Source: Bryoerythrophyllum caledonicum
Lineage: Eukaryota > Streptophyta > Bryopsida > Pottiales > Pottiaceae
Direction: 5' to 3'
NCBI GenBank assembly: GCA_963971425.1
Contig: OZ020523.1
Coordinates: forward strand, 13,574,867 to 13,638,866
Length of the DNA: 64,000 nucleotides
Under the pieces are notes generated by a model. It did not search any database. It was not told where the DNA came from and saw nothing but the letters and a program-made list of their open reading frames with translations. Position 1 is the first letter of the stretch; every line of letters begins with the position of its first letter. The position numbers and the translations under genes are program-made. Shown here piece after piece: positions 1 through 12,974 of the stretch.

Positions 1-29
1 CTAAATTGAGTTTTATTTTGATATTTCAG

Positions 30-1205
30 ATGGCGAAAACCGAAATGGATTGGGATGACAACTACGACTACTCATCCACTGAGTACTTCATCGAGCGGTT
101 CGTAAATCCAGTACCCCCGTCACCCTTCATAGAAGAAGTCGTAGAGAACTATGGAAGTCTATGGGCATTCAAGGATGTCGTTAAGAGTTGGTCCCTCGCA
201 AAAGCTGGGAAGTGTATCCAAATCACGCTCAAAGTTAACGACAATGTTCCGTTTGTACCGCTGAACCGAAATGAAAGAGTTTCATTCATTGAGCAACAAC
301 AAATGGAGTTCATCGTACTTGGAGTCCAGGCTGTCAATGAAGATGGAGATGATCTTCCACACTGCCACTCCATTGTAGTGAAAGTGGGAACTTCATACGG
401 CCATTTTGATTTCCAAGAACTGCTTGAATGCGTGGTGAGGAACGGTCAGGGGTCCCTTAAAGCAGCGTTGGAGAAGTACCTTCCCTGGGATAACAATGAC
501 GCGGTGAAGGTCAATAGGCGATAGGTTTGAGTTCACCGGTTATTGTCTGCATTTGAAGCTCGTCAAGCACCAATAGAAGGCATGCAACGACGACGTCCTC
601 GAGCAAGTACTACAGATGTGGCGAATCCATCGGGTTCATCCATTCCAAGAACATCAAGCCGTCCTCCTCCAAGGCGACCAACAACTACGGCCGCAACGGC
701 TGGCAAACCATCCACGAAAAGAAGGAAAGCAATTGCCGGAGCAAGCTCGGCCTCCACTGTAACGTGGGCGGTCACTCCAAGTAAGGCGCGGAACAATCCC
801 CAAGTTGACTTCCAGAAGATCACGGAGTCACAACGGCTTTTCTGGGAAGAGTGCAAAGGGTGCTTTCCATTCGAATCATCCACACACAGTGTGTGGATCA
901 AACAATGTGTTGTTGCAAAAGCTCAATACGTAATTCGTGGCATGGAAGAGGGCATTGTGCTAAGCACGATGGACTTTCTTGTTCAGCTTGGCAAAATCGA
1001 TCAGTGCCAAAAGATTTGTGTATGTCCAGTCGATGACGACGGTGAGCCAATAAAGACGAAGCCAACCTCTTGGGACGATATCAAGAAGGAGAAGTTCATG
1101 CTCATAAATGGACAGCACAGCGTGGAGGCATCCAAGCGACTGTGTGAGCCGCAAAAACGGCCCACGGTGACGAATGGACCACGCATTGTGTGCATTAAGG
1201 TTAAT
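30..1205 (+). pseudogene. Element 3: gene B fragment (ParB-like 'NGQHS' protein), first exon only
   Basis: Broken copy of the first coding exon of gene B. An AG acceptor (TATTTCAG) ends at base 29, right before the ATG at 30, as in elements 1 and 2 where the ATG also follows a 5' UTR intron. The N-terminus (acidic, then a FIERF..NP..PSPF motif) and the Pro/Ser/Arg-rich linker match element 2 closely. The ParB/sulfiredoxin-like motif LINGQHSVEAS starts near residue 358. At least two in-frame stops lie near 522-535. Similarity to element 2 fades after about 1140 and is lost by about 1205, where other DNA begins. Closer to element 2 than to element 1, so it is a separate decayed copy. Its intron and gene A should lie left of the window. 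Confidence 0.75.
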
Positions 1206-1211
1206 AAGTAG

Positions 1212-2070
1212 TAGAAATGGGTTATCCCATTGGATTAGCTCGTGATTTTGGATCAAGATGGCTAAATAGCCTTTCCATGCGCTAATTCTTAAAATAGGAG
1301 CCACATTGTGGCAACCAAGAATTTTATGAAGTTAACCAAAAAATAAATAGAAAGAAAAAAATAAAGAAAAGGTTAAGAAAAAACAAAAACAATAGAAAAG
1401 AATTAGAAATGGAAGTGGTGGAGAAGAATTTACCTCCTACCGAGTCGGGGGCCGCAATTGGCCACGGTGAGGAAATCACGGGAAAAATTAGGAGAAGAAG
1501 AAGAATGATGGGAGGAGAAAGAAAAAAGAATGAGGCCTAAAAAGCCATAAAAAATAAGTAAAAAGGGTCCAAAAGAAGTGGAAAAAAACCCTCACCATCA
1601 CTTGGTAAATAAGTCTTAACCCCAAGCAAGGGGAATTCAATTTAGGTAGAGTAGTTAGATTTAGCATCCTTGAAATTAGCTAAATAGCTCACTTATTGGT
1701 GATCATGTACACACCATGTGGCATAAGTTAAAGTAAGAGATTTAGATATTCCTTGGTTAGTAGGACACCCACTTTTGTTAATGCAAGGGTGGCATGGAGT
1801 TAAGTAGTCATAGATTAATGGGTTTTTTTTATTAAAGAAGGTCATTAATGGAAGAAGGCAAAGGCAGCAGGGAACCACCTTGGGAACACAAGGAGAGCCA
1901 AGGAGCTTGGGGGTTACCCCCTAGAGACACTCTCATTTGCGTGTGTGACTGAACAATTGTAGAGGAGAGGAGTGAGAGAATGTAAGAGCGTGGACTGGAG
2001 AGGAGCCAGAAGCCCCGGCCGTTAAAAAGAATTTAATAGGTAGACAGTAGCGAATTCAAGAGAGATAGGG
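1212..2070. other. Unassigned intergenic stretch
   Basis: About 860 bases of A-rich sequence with no convincing reading frame, between the gene-B fragment and the minisatellite. It may be the interior or terminal repeat of another retroelement, but I found no paired ends to support that. Confidence 0.4.
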
Positions 2071-2074
2071 TTAG

Positions 2075-3797
2075 CACAAGAGGAGGAAGACGATCACAAC
2101 ATACGTAGAGGAGGGCGATCATCACGAAGAGGGAGATGAACAACACCCAAGAGAAGGAAGACGATCACAGCATACGAAGAGGAGAACGAACATTACGAAG
2201 AGGGAGATGAACAACACCCAAGAGGAGGAAGACGATCACAACATACGAAGAGAAGGACGAACATCACGAAGAGGGAGACGAACAACACCCAAGAGGAGGA
2301 AGACGATCACAGCATACGAAGAGGAGAACGAACATTACGAAGAGGGAGATGAACAACACCCAAGAGGAGGAAGACGATCACAACATACGAAGAAGAGGAC
2401 GAACATCACGAAGAGGGAGACGAATAACACCCAAGAGGAGGAAGACGATCACAACATACGTAGAGGAGGACGGACATCACGAAGAGGGAGACAAACAACA
2501 TCCAAGAGGAAGAAGACGATCACAACATACGAAGAGGAGGACGAACATCACGGAGAGGGAGACGAACAACACCCTAGAAGAGGAAGACGATCACAGCATA
2601 CGAAGAAGAGGACGAACATCACGAAGAGGGAGATGAATAACACCCAAGAAGAGGAAGACGATCACAGCATACGTAGAGGAGGACGAACATCACGACGAGG
2701 AAACGAACAACACCCAAGAGGAGAAAGACGATCACATCACAGGAAGAGGAGGACGAATATCACGAAGAGGGAGACGAATACCCAAGAGGAGAAAGACGAT
2801 CACAGCATACGAAGAGGAAGACGGACATCACGAAGAGGAGACGAACAACATCCAAGAGGAGGAAGACGATCACAGCATACGAAGAGGAGGACGAACATCA
2901 CGAAGAGGGAGACGAACAACACCCAAGAGGAGGAAGACGATTACATCATACGAAGAGGAGGACGAACATCATGAAGAGGAGACGAATAGCACAAGAGGAG
3001 GACGACGATCACAACATACGAAGAGGAGGACGAACATCACGAAGAGGAGACGAACAACACCTAAGAGGAGGAAGACGATCACATCATAGGAAGAGGACGA
3101 CGAACATCACGAAGAGGGAGACGAATAGCACCCAAGAAGAGGAAGACGATCAAAGTATACAAAGAGGAGGACGAACATCACGAAGAGGGAGACGAATAGC
3201 ACCCAAGAGGAGGAAGATGATCACAGTATACGAAGAGGAGGACGGACATCACGAAGAGGAGACGAACAACATCCAAGAGGAGGAAGACGATCACAGCATA
3301 CGAAGAGGAGGACGAACATCACAAAGAGGGAGACGAACAATATCCAAGAGGAGGAAGACGATCACATCATACGAAGAGGAGGACAAACATCATGAAGAGG
3401 AGACGAATAGCACAAGAGGAGGACGATGATCACAACATACAAAGAGGAGGACGGACATTACGAAGAGGAGACGAACAACATCCAAGAGGAGGAAGATGAT
3501 CACAGCATACGAAGAGGAGGACGAACATCACGAAGAGGGAGACGAACAACACCCAAGAGGAGGAAGACGATCACAGCATACGTAGAGGACGATGATCATC
3601 ACGAAGAGGGAGACGAACAACACTCAAGAGGAGGAGGACAATCATAGCATACGAAGAGGAGGACAAACATCACGAAGAGGGAGACGAACAGTACTCAAGA
3701 GGAGGAAGACGATCACAACTTATGGAGAGGAGGACGAACATTACGAAAAAGAGACGAAGAACACCCAAGAGGAGGAAGACGATCACAGCATACGACC
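2075..3797 (+). repeat. 71-bp minisatellite, about 24 copies
   Basis: Head-to-tail units of about 71 bp, each holding the blocks ACGATCACA, CATACGAAGAGGAGGACG, ACATCACGAAGAGGGAGACG and AACAACACCCAAGAGGAGG. Unit starts can be read at 2232 and 2303. Later copies vary by small deletions and point changes. Because 71 is not a multiple of three, every unit shifts the frame, so overlapping Arg/Glu-rich open frames appear; these are a by-product of the repeat and not genes. Strongly purine-rich on the plus strand. Confidence 0.9.
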
Positions 3798-3859
3798 AAG
3801 GACGAACATGAACAAGGCAGAGGGTGAGTTGAACGGGATCAGGGAGCCTCCTTCCTCTC

Positions 3860-5798
3860 CCAATTGATTCATTATCCTCTTGATTGCATGTGGAGAAGAA
3901 ACCCTAATTTTTCTAGTTACAACGATTGCGTGGAAGCGATGCTTGATTTTTTATAGAATTAGGGTTTTCTATCAAACAAAGACAACCGGTTTTCATATAC
4001 AACAGTAGGCAACCACAGTTGAAGGTGCATGTATGGTATGACGTTCGATTAGGACTCCTTGTGTGAATGTATGTGGTATGCACGTGATGTATGGTACGTG
4101 GTTTTGAATAAACGTATAAGTTGAGTCTTGCACTGCTGATTGCTGGGCTGTGAATCCAAGGTTATGTCAGATGGGTAATTGAGTGCTGCCATTGCGTTAA
4201 GCACAAAAAAAAAATAAGGATTCAAGAAACAAACATAAAAAACGAAGTCATGACGAAAGAGATAATGGGAATATAAATTCTGGATATAAAAAAGAAGCAT
4301 GTCTGCTGTCCGTAGCTGTTAGGGTCACACCTAAGTCTGGATTGGTCGTTGAGGGTCTAATCAAGTTCGTGAGGTTGAGTTGAACCCATATGAGCTTTAA
4401 AATATTGAAAATGGAGTCCTAGGGTAAAACTTATGTGTGTATGAAGTTCGGAACCTCCTTAAGGCTGAATTCAATCATCACCACCCCTTGGTCCACCAAA
4501 ACATTAAGTAACCACAACCTAATCACTATGACTTGATTATAGCATGTATGGTTAGTTCCAATGATGATTGCATATGGGGTTGTATCCCGATTTTAGGAGC
4601 TTGTGTTCAAGATAGGCCACCCGTTAGGGGCGGTTTATTTGGCTCACATTTTGGTGCGTGCGCCGGGAGGAGGCGTGCTCATTGTTTGATTGTGTGGATT
4701 ATTCCATGTTGGATGTAGGTACAATTGCTAATAGCCTCATGGCGTATGGAGCAGCATTGGGTAGCTTGAGGTAAGTGCCCAACTTGCTCATGTATGGTTG
4801 AGTGATCGTTAAGTTGTGAATGATTTGTGAATGTCTTGAAGTATTGTGGATGCATGAACGTGCCAAGTTGTGTTTAAAGGTGGGGGTCTAGAAGGGAGTG
4901 TGGTTTCCCGACCTTCCAACCACAGAACACCTTGTGTTTGAGGGATCCCCTTCTAGTCTTGTGGCTTTGAGTTGAGCAAGGGGCCTAAGGGGTGAAAGGT
5001 TGAGGCCCTCCCACGGATTTCCACAAGGACTTCCAGTGAGCCCCTAGGTCGAAGGGGAAGGGTGCATGAGCCCGGGTACGGGACAAGGGCGCCCCTTCCT
5101 TTCCCCCGTGCTTGACTAACCACCAAGGTAAGTACAACTTGTTGTTGATTGAATTGCTTGAATCAATTGTTGCAAGTTAATAGTATGTATGTGTGAATGA
5201 GCCACCTTGGAGGGGAGTTGGAGTTGCGGACGTGCCCAAGATATAGGGGTGCTGATTAGAAGGAGCGCGGCATACAGTATGTGCTCTACACCCTCTCTTA
5301 GGACCGCGAGTAGTAAGATAGGATTAATTGGATGAGGTGACCATATTAGGGTCAAGAAAACCCTGATTCCCCACTTGAGCCGTGTGGGATAATTGCCTCA
5401 GGAACTTTAGGGCTGGCCAACCACGAAATTACATAAAAGAACCTTGTGATAACATGTGGAGTGGCTGGAGTTGCTAAAAGGTAAGATATCCCCCTCTAAA
5501 ACATTGTATGTGACCCATTGGTCGGCTTTAGAACCGTTAGAGTGCGTTTAGGTCCACGGTCGCCTTCAACTAATGGTGACAGGGTGGCTGGAGATGCATC
5601 AAGGTATGTCCCCTTCATGGTGATAACATTGTCCACACACATGCTTGTATTCCGTCCCGTGATTGTGTCGTTTTCCTCCTAGTGGGTGATGCCTAGCTCA
5701 AAGTAGTAAAAGGTGGAAGGGGGATATCAAAGATACCGAGGAACCCCACCTTTTATCAAGTTGAGGTCTAGGTCAGCCCCACAGTAAGGATTTGTATC
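3860..5798 (+). other. Probable 5' terminal repeat / leader of the Ty3/gypsy element
   Basis: Non-coding sequence leading into the retroelement coding region. A TGGCGCC motif at about 5801, typical of a plant gypsy primer-binding site, lies just before the coding stretch. With no second terminal repeat in the window, the exact borders cannot be set. No host gene is seen here. Confidence 0.35.
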
Positions 5799-8700
5799 GT
5801 GTGGCGCCAATTGAGGAACAACTTTCCAACGGGGTGATGCTCGTGGAGACATTCCTCAATTCGGTTAGTTTTTTGTCGTTTGCCCTTGAAGGGTAGTCCT
5901 TAATAGGATTCTTTGGCGGCTTCATCGAGCTGAAACTCCACAACTAAAACTCTGGTCTTGGTCTTGAATCAGTCCATCCTCGTGATAGTATTGGAAGTGG
6001 GAGTGTTGGAAACACCCACCCACCGTTTGAGATAGGCCGTGTTTCGTGTAGATCCACCCACGACCTTTAAACTTGGACGGGAAACCTTTTTGGGGGACAT
6101 GACTACCATCAACGAACAAGAAGACCTAATTCTTGGACCCTAGAGTAGATGTCCCGTACCACAAGGTTCCAAAGACCTTCCCTCACACCACCGTGGGAAC
6201 CGGCGAGTGAAAGAAGGAGTAGGTCTAGGGAGCTCACTGAGGACACGACAGAAGGATTCTTAGAGGTACAACTAGAAGCCCTTCCAGCCCCATTCCTTCC
6301 CTTTCCCCCATCTTTTTCTTCGACTTCATTCGATCCGGTGAACACCACCAACGCCACTAGTCCACGAGGTACCACCTTAGCCCTTACCATGGCCTCTTGA
6401 GGACCACTCTCAGTCCGGCCTCCCATTAATCTCTTGGTTCAACCAAGGGATTTACCAATCATAGTACCCGAGGGCTTGCAAGCGGCGCCTATGCTACCCA
6501 ACTTGACCACGTTTAAAGGAACCAAGGATGAAGACCCCTCCGCACACGTGGAACGGTTTCTATGCTCCTCACTACTTGCCTCATCACCAACACCGGTTAT
6601 TTCCTAGTGTGGTTCTCGTGTACCTTGAAGGATGTCGCTTACAAGTGGTATAGGAATCACCTCCCCGACACTTTTGAGGATTGAGATAGCCTCATGAGGG
6701 CCTTTTTGGAGCACTTTAGACCCGAAGTAGGTCAAAGTAACGCCCTCACAGCCCTAGCCGCACTATGCCAAGGTCCAGGGGAGGAAATCACCACTTACAT
6801 TAGGAGATTCGAGTTAGTGGTTACAAGATTCATGGGAAACCTCCTCACTAATGACACCTTGACCCAATTCTTTATCTAAGGGTTCAACAACAAGGGAACC
6901 ATTAGAGAAATTTTGAAGGTCCTACCCACATCCTTAGACGCTGCCAAGGCACAAGCTAGGCTAATAGAGCAGGTTGATCGAGACCAAGAGCGCATGTGGA
7001 GGAAGGAAGAATACTACATCCCTAGTTTCATACCAATCCATGCCAAGGGCAAAGGACCAGTCCTAGAGCCTAGCCAAGGAGCCACGGGTGCTCAAGTCCC
7101 CATGTGGAACTACTATGCTCCACCCTTGAACGTTAGGCCACCAGTAGCTCTCCCCGAGCTCACATATTACGAAGAGCGGGGCACATGGAAGGAGGAAATG
7201 AAGAACAAAATCCTCCAAGGCCAACAAGGCTTCTAGGACCAATTAGCTCAACAAATCAAGGCCATGCAAGACCAAATGGCCTTGTTGATTAAAAACCAAG
7301 TCCCTAACCCCACACCTACACCCATAGAGTCCGGTAGACATGCTTCGGGCCTATGGTGTACTCAATGTGGTCAACCAGGCCACACCAGCCCTTTTTGCAC
7401 GACTCTAGTGGAAGCACCTCAGCAATAAACCACTCAACCCCCATATGTACCCCCCCATAAGAATCAACCACCGGCCGTAACTAACTATGTATCGCACGGC
7501 TATGTATCTCCTAGTCAAGGTTACGGGAGACCTCCGAGACCACCGTTTGAGATCCATCACACTTGAGGCAAGAGACACGCACCGGGGCAGTGTTGGGTCG
7601 AGAGTAGAGTAATATGTGGAAACTGTGGAGGTAATCACCCTACCCAAGTATGTCGTAGACCGGACAAGGTGATTCCCATGCCTTTTCCACCGGAGAACTA
7701 CCTTCAACAAGCGCAAGACCACTTGAGAGGTGTACGTAACCCTCCCTCCGATAATATCCTTAGGCCACCAAGTCTTTATTACAACTACAACAATAACCGC
7801 CAGAACCAAACTCCTCCAATGGGGGTTAATACCAAGGACGGTTACATCCCCAGTAATCAAGGGCAAAATCACGGGGGGCAACAAATCCACGGCCTACAAA
7901 ATGTTTGCTATGCCACCATGTCAAGTGAAATCGTGTCCACGCATACTCTTTCCCTCAGTGAGCTCAATGTAGTCTTCCACGAGGTTAGCACGACCAAGGA
8001 GGCAAAAACTTGTGAGTTATCGGCGTTAGCAGTTCAAACTCGGTCGAATCGGCGGGAACCTAGGTACTCGAGTCCTCCTCCACCCATACTGGAGGAGGGT
8101 GAGACCTCGGAGGAAGATTCACCACACTTCTTTGACCTAAACGAGACCACCAAGGAGGCGGTCGAGGGCATTCGACGGGCCAACTTGAGGCCCTCCCATG
8201 GAACACCTAAGTTCCGAACACCATTATTCACCCCCCAAGATGCATGGGAGGGTCCACCAATCTCTAGTCCCGAGGTAAACACATTCCCACGTGTCGAGGA
8301 GCATGTGGGAGAAGGGCCTTACGATTTATGGGCAAATCTGAGTCGCCTTAAGGCGGACATCACCATTGCTCAACTATTCGAGGTGTCACCACCCATGAGG
8401 AAGGTCCTTAGGTCGCGCACCCCAGTGAAGCGGAGGCCTAAGGCAAGGATTAGATTGGCAGCCCGTGTTAAGTCCGCACACCCCAATATCGAGGTCAAGG
8501 CGGTTCAAATCGAGGTCTCCATCGTAGACAACATAGTACCCAATGTACTAGTAGACGGTGGTAGTGGTTTGAACATTTTGCCCCTCTCAACCATGGAGAA
8601 GTTGGGCCTGGACATCACGGAACCCTCACCGTACATCATCAACATGGCTAATCACAGCTTTGAGGCCCCGTTAGGCCAAATTAGTGGTTGCAAGGTTACC

Positions 8701-9326
8701 ACAGGGGGAATAGAGTACTCCCTCACCTTCCAAGTCATTCAAATGCACTCCAACAAGAACGCATACCCCTTGCTACTAGGTAGGCCTTGGTTGCGAATTG
8801 TCAATGCCACGGTAGAATGGGGAGGACCGAAACCAAACATCACCTATGGTCCACCGGAGAACCCTACGACGGTCCATATCCAATCAAGTAGGCTAGGATT
8901 ATGCCACGGTTGCATGGGCTCGTCGGAAGATGAATCACAAGAGGTTCTAACAAAGGAGCCTCCCAAGAGAGTGAGATTTGCGCCCCACAAGGCGGTGGAT
9001 AGAGCTCAATCCTCGAAGGCCCACGTGATGCCATTCAAGAGCATGGGACCGGGTCTTTGTGAGTGGGTTCTCACCTGGGAGTTTGTAGAATGGTTGAGGG
9101 AACACCCGACCTCGAGCGCGGATGAAGCTATGTCCGTGCATTTCATGGAGAGTGAATTGGTTGAGGTGGAGACCGAATTGGAACCTAGCCTTATCTCCCT
9201 TCTCGATGACTTAGAACCCGCGGCGGTGTTTGGAATGGATGTCGATGGCACACAAGGGGACAAATTGGAGGTTTTGGTGGACGAAGGCCCTCTCAACCCA
9301 TCTCTCCACTTCCGAAGAACATCCAC
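5799..9326 (+). mobile_element. Ty3/gypsy retrotransposon, 5' part (gag and protease)
   Basis: Fossil Ty3/gypsy-type LTR element. The primer-binding-site-like motif is near 5801. Gag-like capsid sequence runs from about 6480 to 7236, a CCHC zinc knuckle (CTQCGQPGHTSPFC) is near 7357-7398, and an aspartic protease with LVDGGSG is near 8545-8580. The element is broken in several places. It stops at 9326, where giant element 1 is inserted; the rest (polymerase and integrase) resumes at 31427. The flanking retroelement sequence is continuous across the insertion once one copy of the duplicated CCAC is discounted. Old relative to the elements inserted in it. Confidence 0.85.
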
Positions 9327-9354
9327 AACACCATATTCATTATATTGGGAGATT
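9327..9354 (+). repeat. Left terminal inverted repeat of element 1
   Basis: 28 bp starting AACACCATATTCATTA, inverted at 31395-31422 with one mismatch (position 11). Flanked by the target duplication CCAC. Confidence 0.9.
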
Positions 9355-9637
9355 AGGAGCCTCCCAAAATAATATGAAAAGCTTGAGCAAACCTAAATAT
9401 GCAAATGTTTAGTGATTTGCATAGTAACCTTTGAATACTATCTTTCGAGTTTGGTGTCCACTAAAATGGGAGGTGCGGAATTATTTTCAATGTAAAATTA
9501 GGCTTGAAAGAAATTAAAGTACATTTTTAGCTTCAGTCAAGCTGAAAGCAAGCAACACTTACAACTCCAAATATCAGTCAAAAACAAAAGATCAAATGTC
9601 AAGGTACAAAAATACATTTCTCAAATCGAAACACACT

Positions 9638-9912
9638 ATCAGCTCGAGTCGAGCTGAATGTGACCCAACAATTCCTATGCCATAAAACATTTAGAATAGT
9701 AAATATCAAAGGGCAAATCATCAAGCCCAAAATTCACTTCTCTCCAAGAAGAAAGCCATACACATTCAGCTTGACTCGAGCTGAATGTGCCCAAGCAATT
9801 TCTATGCGATAAACCATTTAGCATAGCAAATAATAAAATATCAAAACTCTGAAATGTATTAATCTCCACAAGAAATGGGTGTACACTTTCAGCTCGATTC
9901 GAGCTAAAATCA
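9638..9912. repeat. Element 1 palindromes, cluster downstream of gene A (3 copies)
   Basis: Copies near 9640, 9761 and 9882 of the palindrome with arm CATTCAGCTCG, a 3-base centre and the mirrored arm. A weaker copy is near 9529. They lie between the left end and the stop of gene A. Confidence 0.85.
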
Positions 9913-9984
9913 CGCCAACAAATTTTGATCTTATGCACACATTCTTGGATACTAGTATAAGAGTAACATCTTTGTACTAAAAAA

Positions 9985-12699
9985 TCATTGCGAAGAAGAT
10001 GGCTCGGTATCCCTGATCAAACTATCTTGGATGATTTGAACTTGATTTCTAGGCATCTTCACAACAGGAAATTCACTCCTACTTCTAGACTTCCATGCAG
10101 TCAACAGAGATCCGGTGTCCTCCCATTGCGGAAGTTGCTCGTCATCAATTGTCCATTGTAGACCATTGGAAGAGGCCCATCCATCATAGCATCTTCGGAC
10201 ATTTGCATCGCGCGAAGTGTGACGGAAGTACTGTATTTTGATAGAATTAGGCCTTTCCAGATCCGAATTAGGGTTCGAGAGAGCTTGTGCAATCCAAACA
10301 GGACGTTCATCTCCATCACACGGTCTTAATGCAACAAAATAGCCTGAGTAAACGTCTCGATTAATCCGAAAAGAAGGGGCTGGCCTATCTCGACTCTGCC
10401 CAACAAAGTCGTCATCTTCATCATGATCCTCACGAACAGTGCCCACACTAGTGAATCGGTCCTCGATTGTCTGACCAATATGACTAGAAGGCCAAAAACC
10501 ATCCTGTAGAGAGGTGGGCAAGTCCATTGGTTGACTAAGTGACTCTCTAACTACCTGCCAATAGTAGCTCAAAGGCTCATATCGCCTTCGATATTCACCT
10601 GTATGATCCTCACGTGCTTGATGCTCCCAATATGAAATGAATCCAGAAAGACCTTTAATCACTTCAGGAAGATTATGCATTGCTTGTGGCTGCAATGAAG
10701 GTGGTTCTCCACGTGGCCATAAAAACCTCCCATTTGAATCCTCCTTCCACAATTTGATCCCACCCCCTTCTCTTGGAAGCCAATCATCTTGATGACAAAG
10801 AATCTTGTATTTCATCATGGGACATCCGTTGGAGTCAACAAAGAATTTGAATTGGTGAGCCTTTGTGTGGCCTTGTAATGCTTCGTCTCCACCTGCAATA
10901 CCTTCACTAATAAAGGACTTGAAGTCCGGGACTTCTTCAATCAAGTGGGGGATTGTTGGCACACTTTCGTTCTCCATAAATGATCTCATGAGCAAAGGGA
11001 TCGTGGGGAAACTCTCCTTCTTCAAAGCCATACTCCATCGACCGAATAATGCATCAATGTCATCATGTGTGTGGCCAACAAGCATGAAATTAACATAAAC
11101 CTCTCGGAAGATACCCTTTGCAACAAGAAAAGACCAAAAGCAAAACACATATCTATTTTTGTTGTCACTCACCGCATTGTCCATTTGCACATGCAAAATA
11201 GGCGGCAAAGGTTTTGCTGTAGCTAGAGACTCAGGTGCGGGGCGGAGGAATGGGACACAAATATCTGAAGCTCCTTGCAAAACAGCTCGAAACAATGCAG
11301 TTCTCCCCAAACCCTGAAATAATTGTCGAGACGATGTCTTCGAAGGTTGTTCTAAATCTCCCAACAATCTAGCAAAAGATCCCACTGTATAGTTGACATC
11401 ATGTGGGTAAATGTCCAAGCCATAATGAGCATATCGAACATCACCATGACCATGTGCAAGCATTCCAGTAACAGAGATGGGCAACTTCATCAGACCATCC
11501 AAATGTTTTGTCTTGTGAGAGAGGACAGGAGATGCAGTCTTTGAGTGATCCATCTTGTCGTGCATAATCGAAACACATTCATCCGGCAAGTCTTGAGAGT
11601 AGTAACGGTTGGAATAATACAACTCTCGATGAGCCCATGCTGAATCCAAATGGAGATTCAACCTCTGCTGCCACAATAGCGCAGCTTCTGTTCCAGGCTG
11701 CTGCAATCTCCGATGGGAATGGTACTTATCACACGTTGAACAACGAGCAAAGTTATCCCGAGTTCGTTTTGCATTGTAATCGGAAAAATGGACCCGCCTA
11801 ATCTTACTCAGCCCTGAAGTGGAAATTTGGGAAAGCCCGCAATTAACTAAATGGGCATCAATTGCAGGAATTTGATCTTTCCACTTGAAATTTGCGGGAA
11901 GAACTTTGGCCACAGATGTCTCACCCAAAGGCAAGATGCAGGACTTGTGGGGCATGTGGTCAGCATTCCTATTAAGAATGACACGTAATGTTGCGGTAGC
12001 GACTACTATGTGATTTCTAGGTTTCCGTTTCCCAGAATTACCATGGGGTTGCGCGACTACACCAGCCGCTGCATCCTTGGCATATTCATAGAACGAGGTT
12101 TCACTGACGCCCATGATGTACTGCCAAGCAGCTATGCACACATCAACGCCCTCAATGGTCACCACATTTCTACCGTTAGTGGCCACATGAAACTGTCCGT
12201 GAACATCTAGCTTCATATGCCTTCTAAATTGAACGGAGGTTCCAAAATACATCCTCATCCGCAATACCTTAATCTTCAATCGTGGAAAGCGTTGAACACA
12301 ACTCCTAGAGCAACAGAGGTTTCCAGCAACAGAGTTGATAGATTCGTTAGAGAGGAGAATTGATGATTTTGTTGAAACCATGGTTGAAGGGATCCTAGAT
12401 GAACTTTCATAAGAGTGAGTCCTCTCTCCAAGAGACCGGGTTCTCATTGCCATTACAGAATTGTAAGTATCACGCTGCAGGTGATGCAAGAGACTGACAC
12501 TATTATAGAAAACTTGACCAATAGGCCAAATCTTAACACAATAACGCCATTCGTCCGGTGCTTCATCTTCAATTAATGTCCTAGAGACCTGAATGGCAAC
12601 GTGCGTATCACCTAATGGAGCATCAGTCCTAGAAATAGCCGTGGTGTGAAGGTTACGAAGTATTCCAGTGGCAATTGTAACACCGGACAGGTTTTTCAT
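9985..12699 (-). CDS. Element 1 gene A: DUF7869-like protein, candidate transposase
   Basis: Uninterrupted 904-codon frame without introns. Family features as I recall them for DUF7869 proteins: Cys-rich N-terminal part (CCSRSC near 129-134), FARCSTC (residues 317-323), then HDKMDHSK (380-387), VQMDN..SDNKNRY (505-517) and VGHTHDDIDALF (541-552). The spaced acidic residues D381/D384, D507 and D546-D549 resemble an RNase H-fold DDE/D nuclease, which is an inference from spacing and context. A further in-frame stretch runs upstream to an ATG at 12842 and aligns with the N-terminus of element 2 gene A, but a TAG at 12718-12720 separates it, where element 2 has Trp. The true start may therefore be 12842. 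The stop lies 658 bp inside the left end; in element 2 the figure is 654 bp. Transcribed away from genes B-D. Confidence 0.85.
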   Translation of the reverse strand: MKNLSGVTIATGILRNLHTTAISRTDAPLGDTHVAIQVSRTLIEDEAPDEWRYCVKIWPIGQVFYNSVSLLHHLQRDTYNSVMAMRTRSLGERTHSYESSSRIPSTMVSTKSSILLSNESINSVAGNLCCSRSCVQRFPRLKIKVLRMRMYFGTSVQFRRHMKLDVHGQFHVATNGRNVVTIEGVDVCIAAWQYIMGVSETSFYEYAKDAAAGVVAQPHGNSGKRKPRNHIVVATATLRVILNRNADHMPHKSCILPLGETSVAKVLPANFKWKDQIPAIDAHLVNCGLSQISTSGLSKIRRVHFSDYNAKRTRDNFARCSTCDKYHSHRRLQQPGTEAALLWQQRLNLHLDSAWAHRELYYSNRYYSQDLPDECVSIMHDKMDHSKTASPVLSHKTKHLDGLMKLPISVTGMLAHGHGDVRYAHYGLDIYPHDVNYTVGSFARLLGDLEQPSKTSSRQLFQGLGRTALFRAVLQGASDICVPFLRPAPESLATAKPLPPILHVQMDNAVSDNKNRYVFCFWSFLVAKGIFREVYVNFMLVGHTHDDIDALFGRWSMALKKESFPTIPLLMRSFMENESVPTIPHLIEEVPDFKSFISEGIAGGDEALQGHTKAHQFKFFVDSNGCPMMKYKILCHQDDWLPREGGGIKLWKEDSNGRFLWPRGEPPSLQPQAMHNLPEVIKGLSGFISYWEHQAREDHTGEYRRRYEPLSYYWQVVRESLSQPMDLPTSLQDGFWPSSHIGQTIEDRFTSVGTVREDHDEDDDFVGQSRDRPAPSFRINRDVYSGYFVALRPCDGDERPVWIAQALSNPNSDLERPNSIKIQYFRHTSRDANVRRCYDGWASSNGLQWTIDDEQLPQWEDTGSLLTAWKSRSRSEFPVVKMPRNQVQIIQDSLIRDTEPSSSQ

Positions 12700-12974
12700 T
12701 TCGACTATCTTACCAACCTAAGAATGCCTTGGGAGAACTTCGAATACCATCAAATGAGCATCTACTGGATTGTGGAAAGACGAGTTGTCACTTGACAAAT
12801 CAAAATCATCGTCGATTGAGGCACCGGTTGAAGTGTCCATCTCGGCACTGCAAAGTTAAGGCGAAAGTGTAAATAATTGTCGTAGTATAATAGTACTCCA
12901 AGGTTCATCCCACATCAATCAAAGTAAACAAAAAAAAGCATAATTGTTCATCTCCACGATTAGGTGAAAACAAA

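Noticed and set aside
2207-3867. Several long plus-strand open frames rich in Arg and Glu
   Set aside because: They are frame by-products of the 71-bp minisatellite.
6149-6426. Open frames on both strands in the retroelement leader
   Set aside because: No similarity to gag or host proteins; likely shadow frames.
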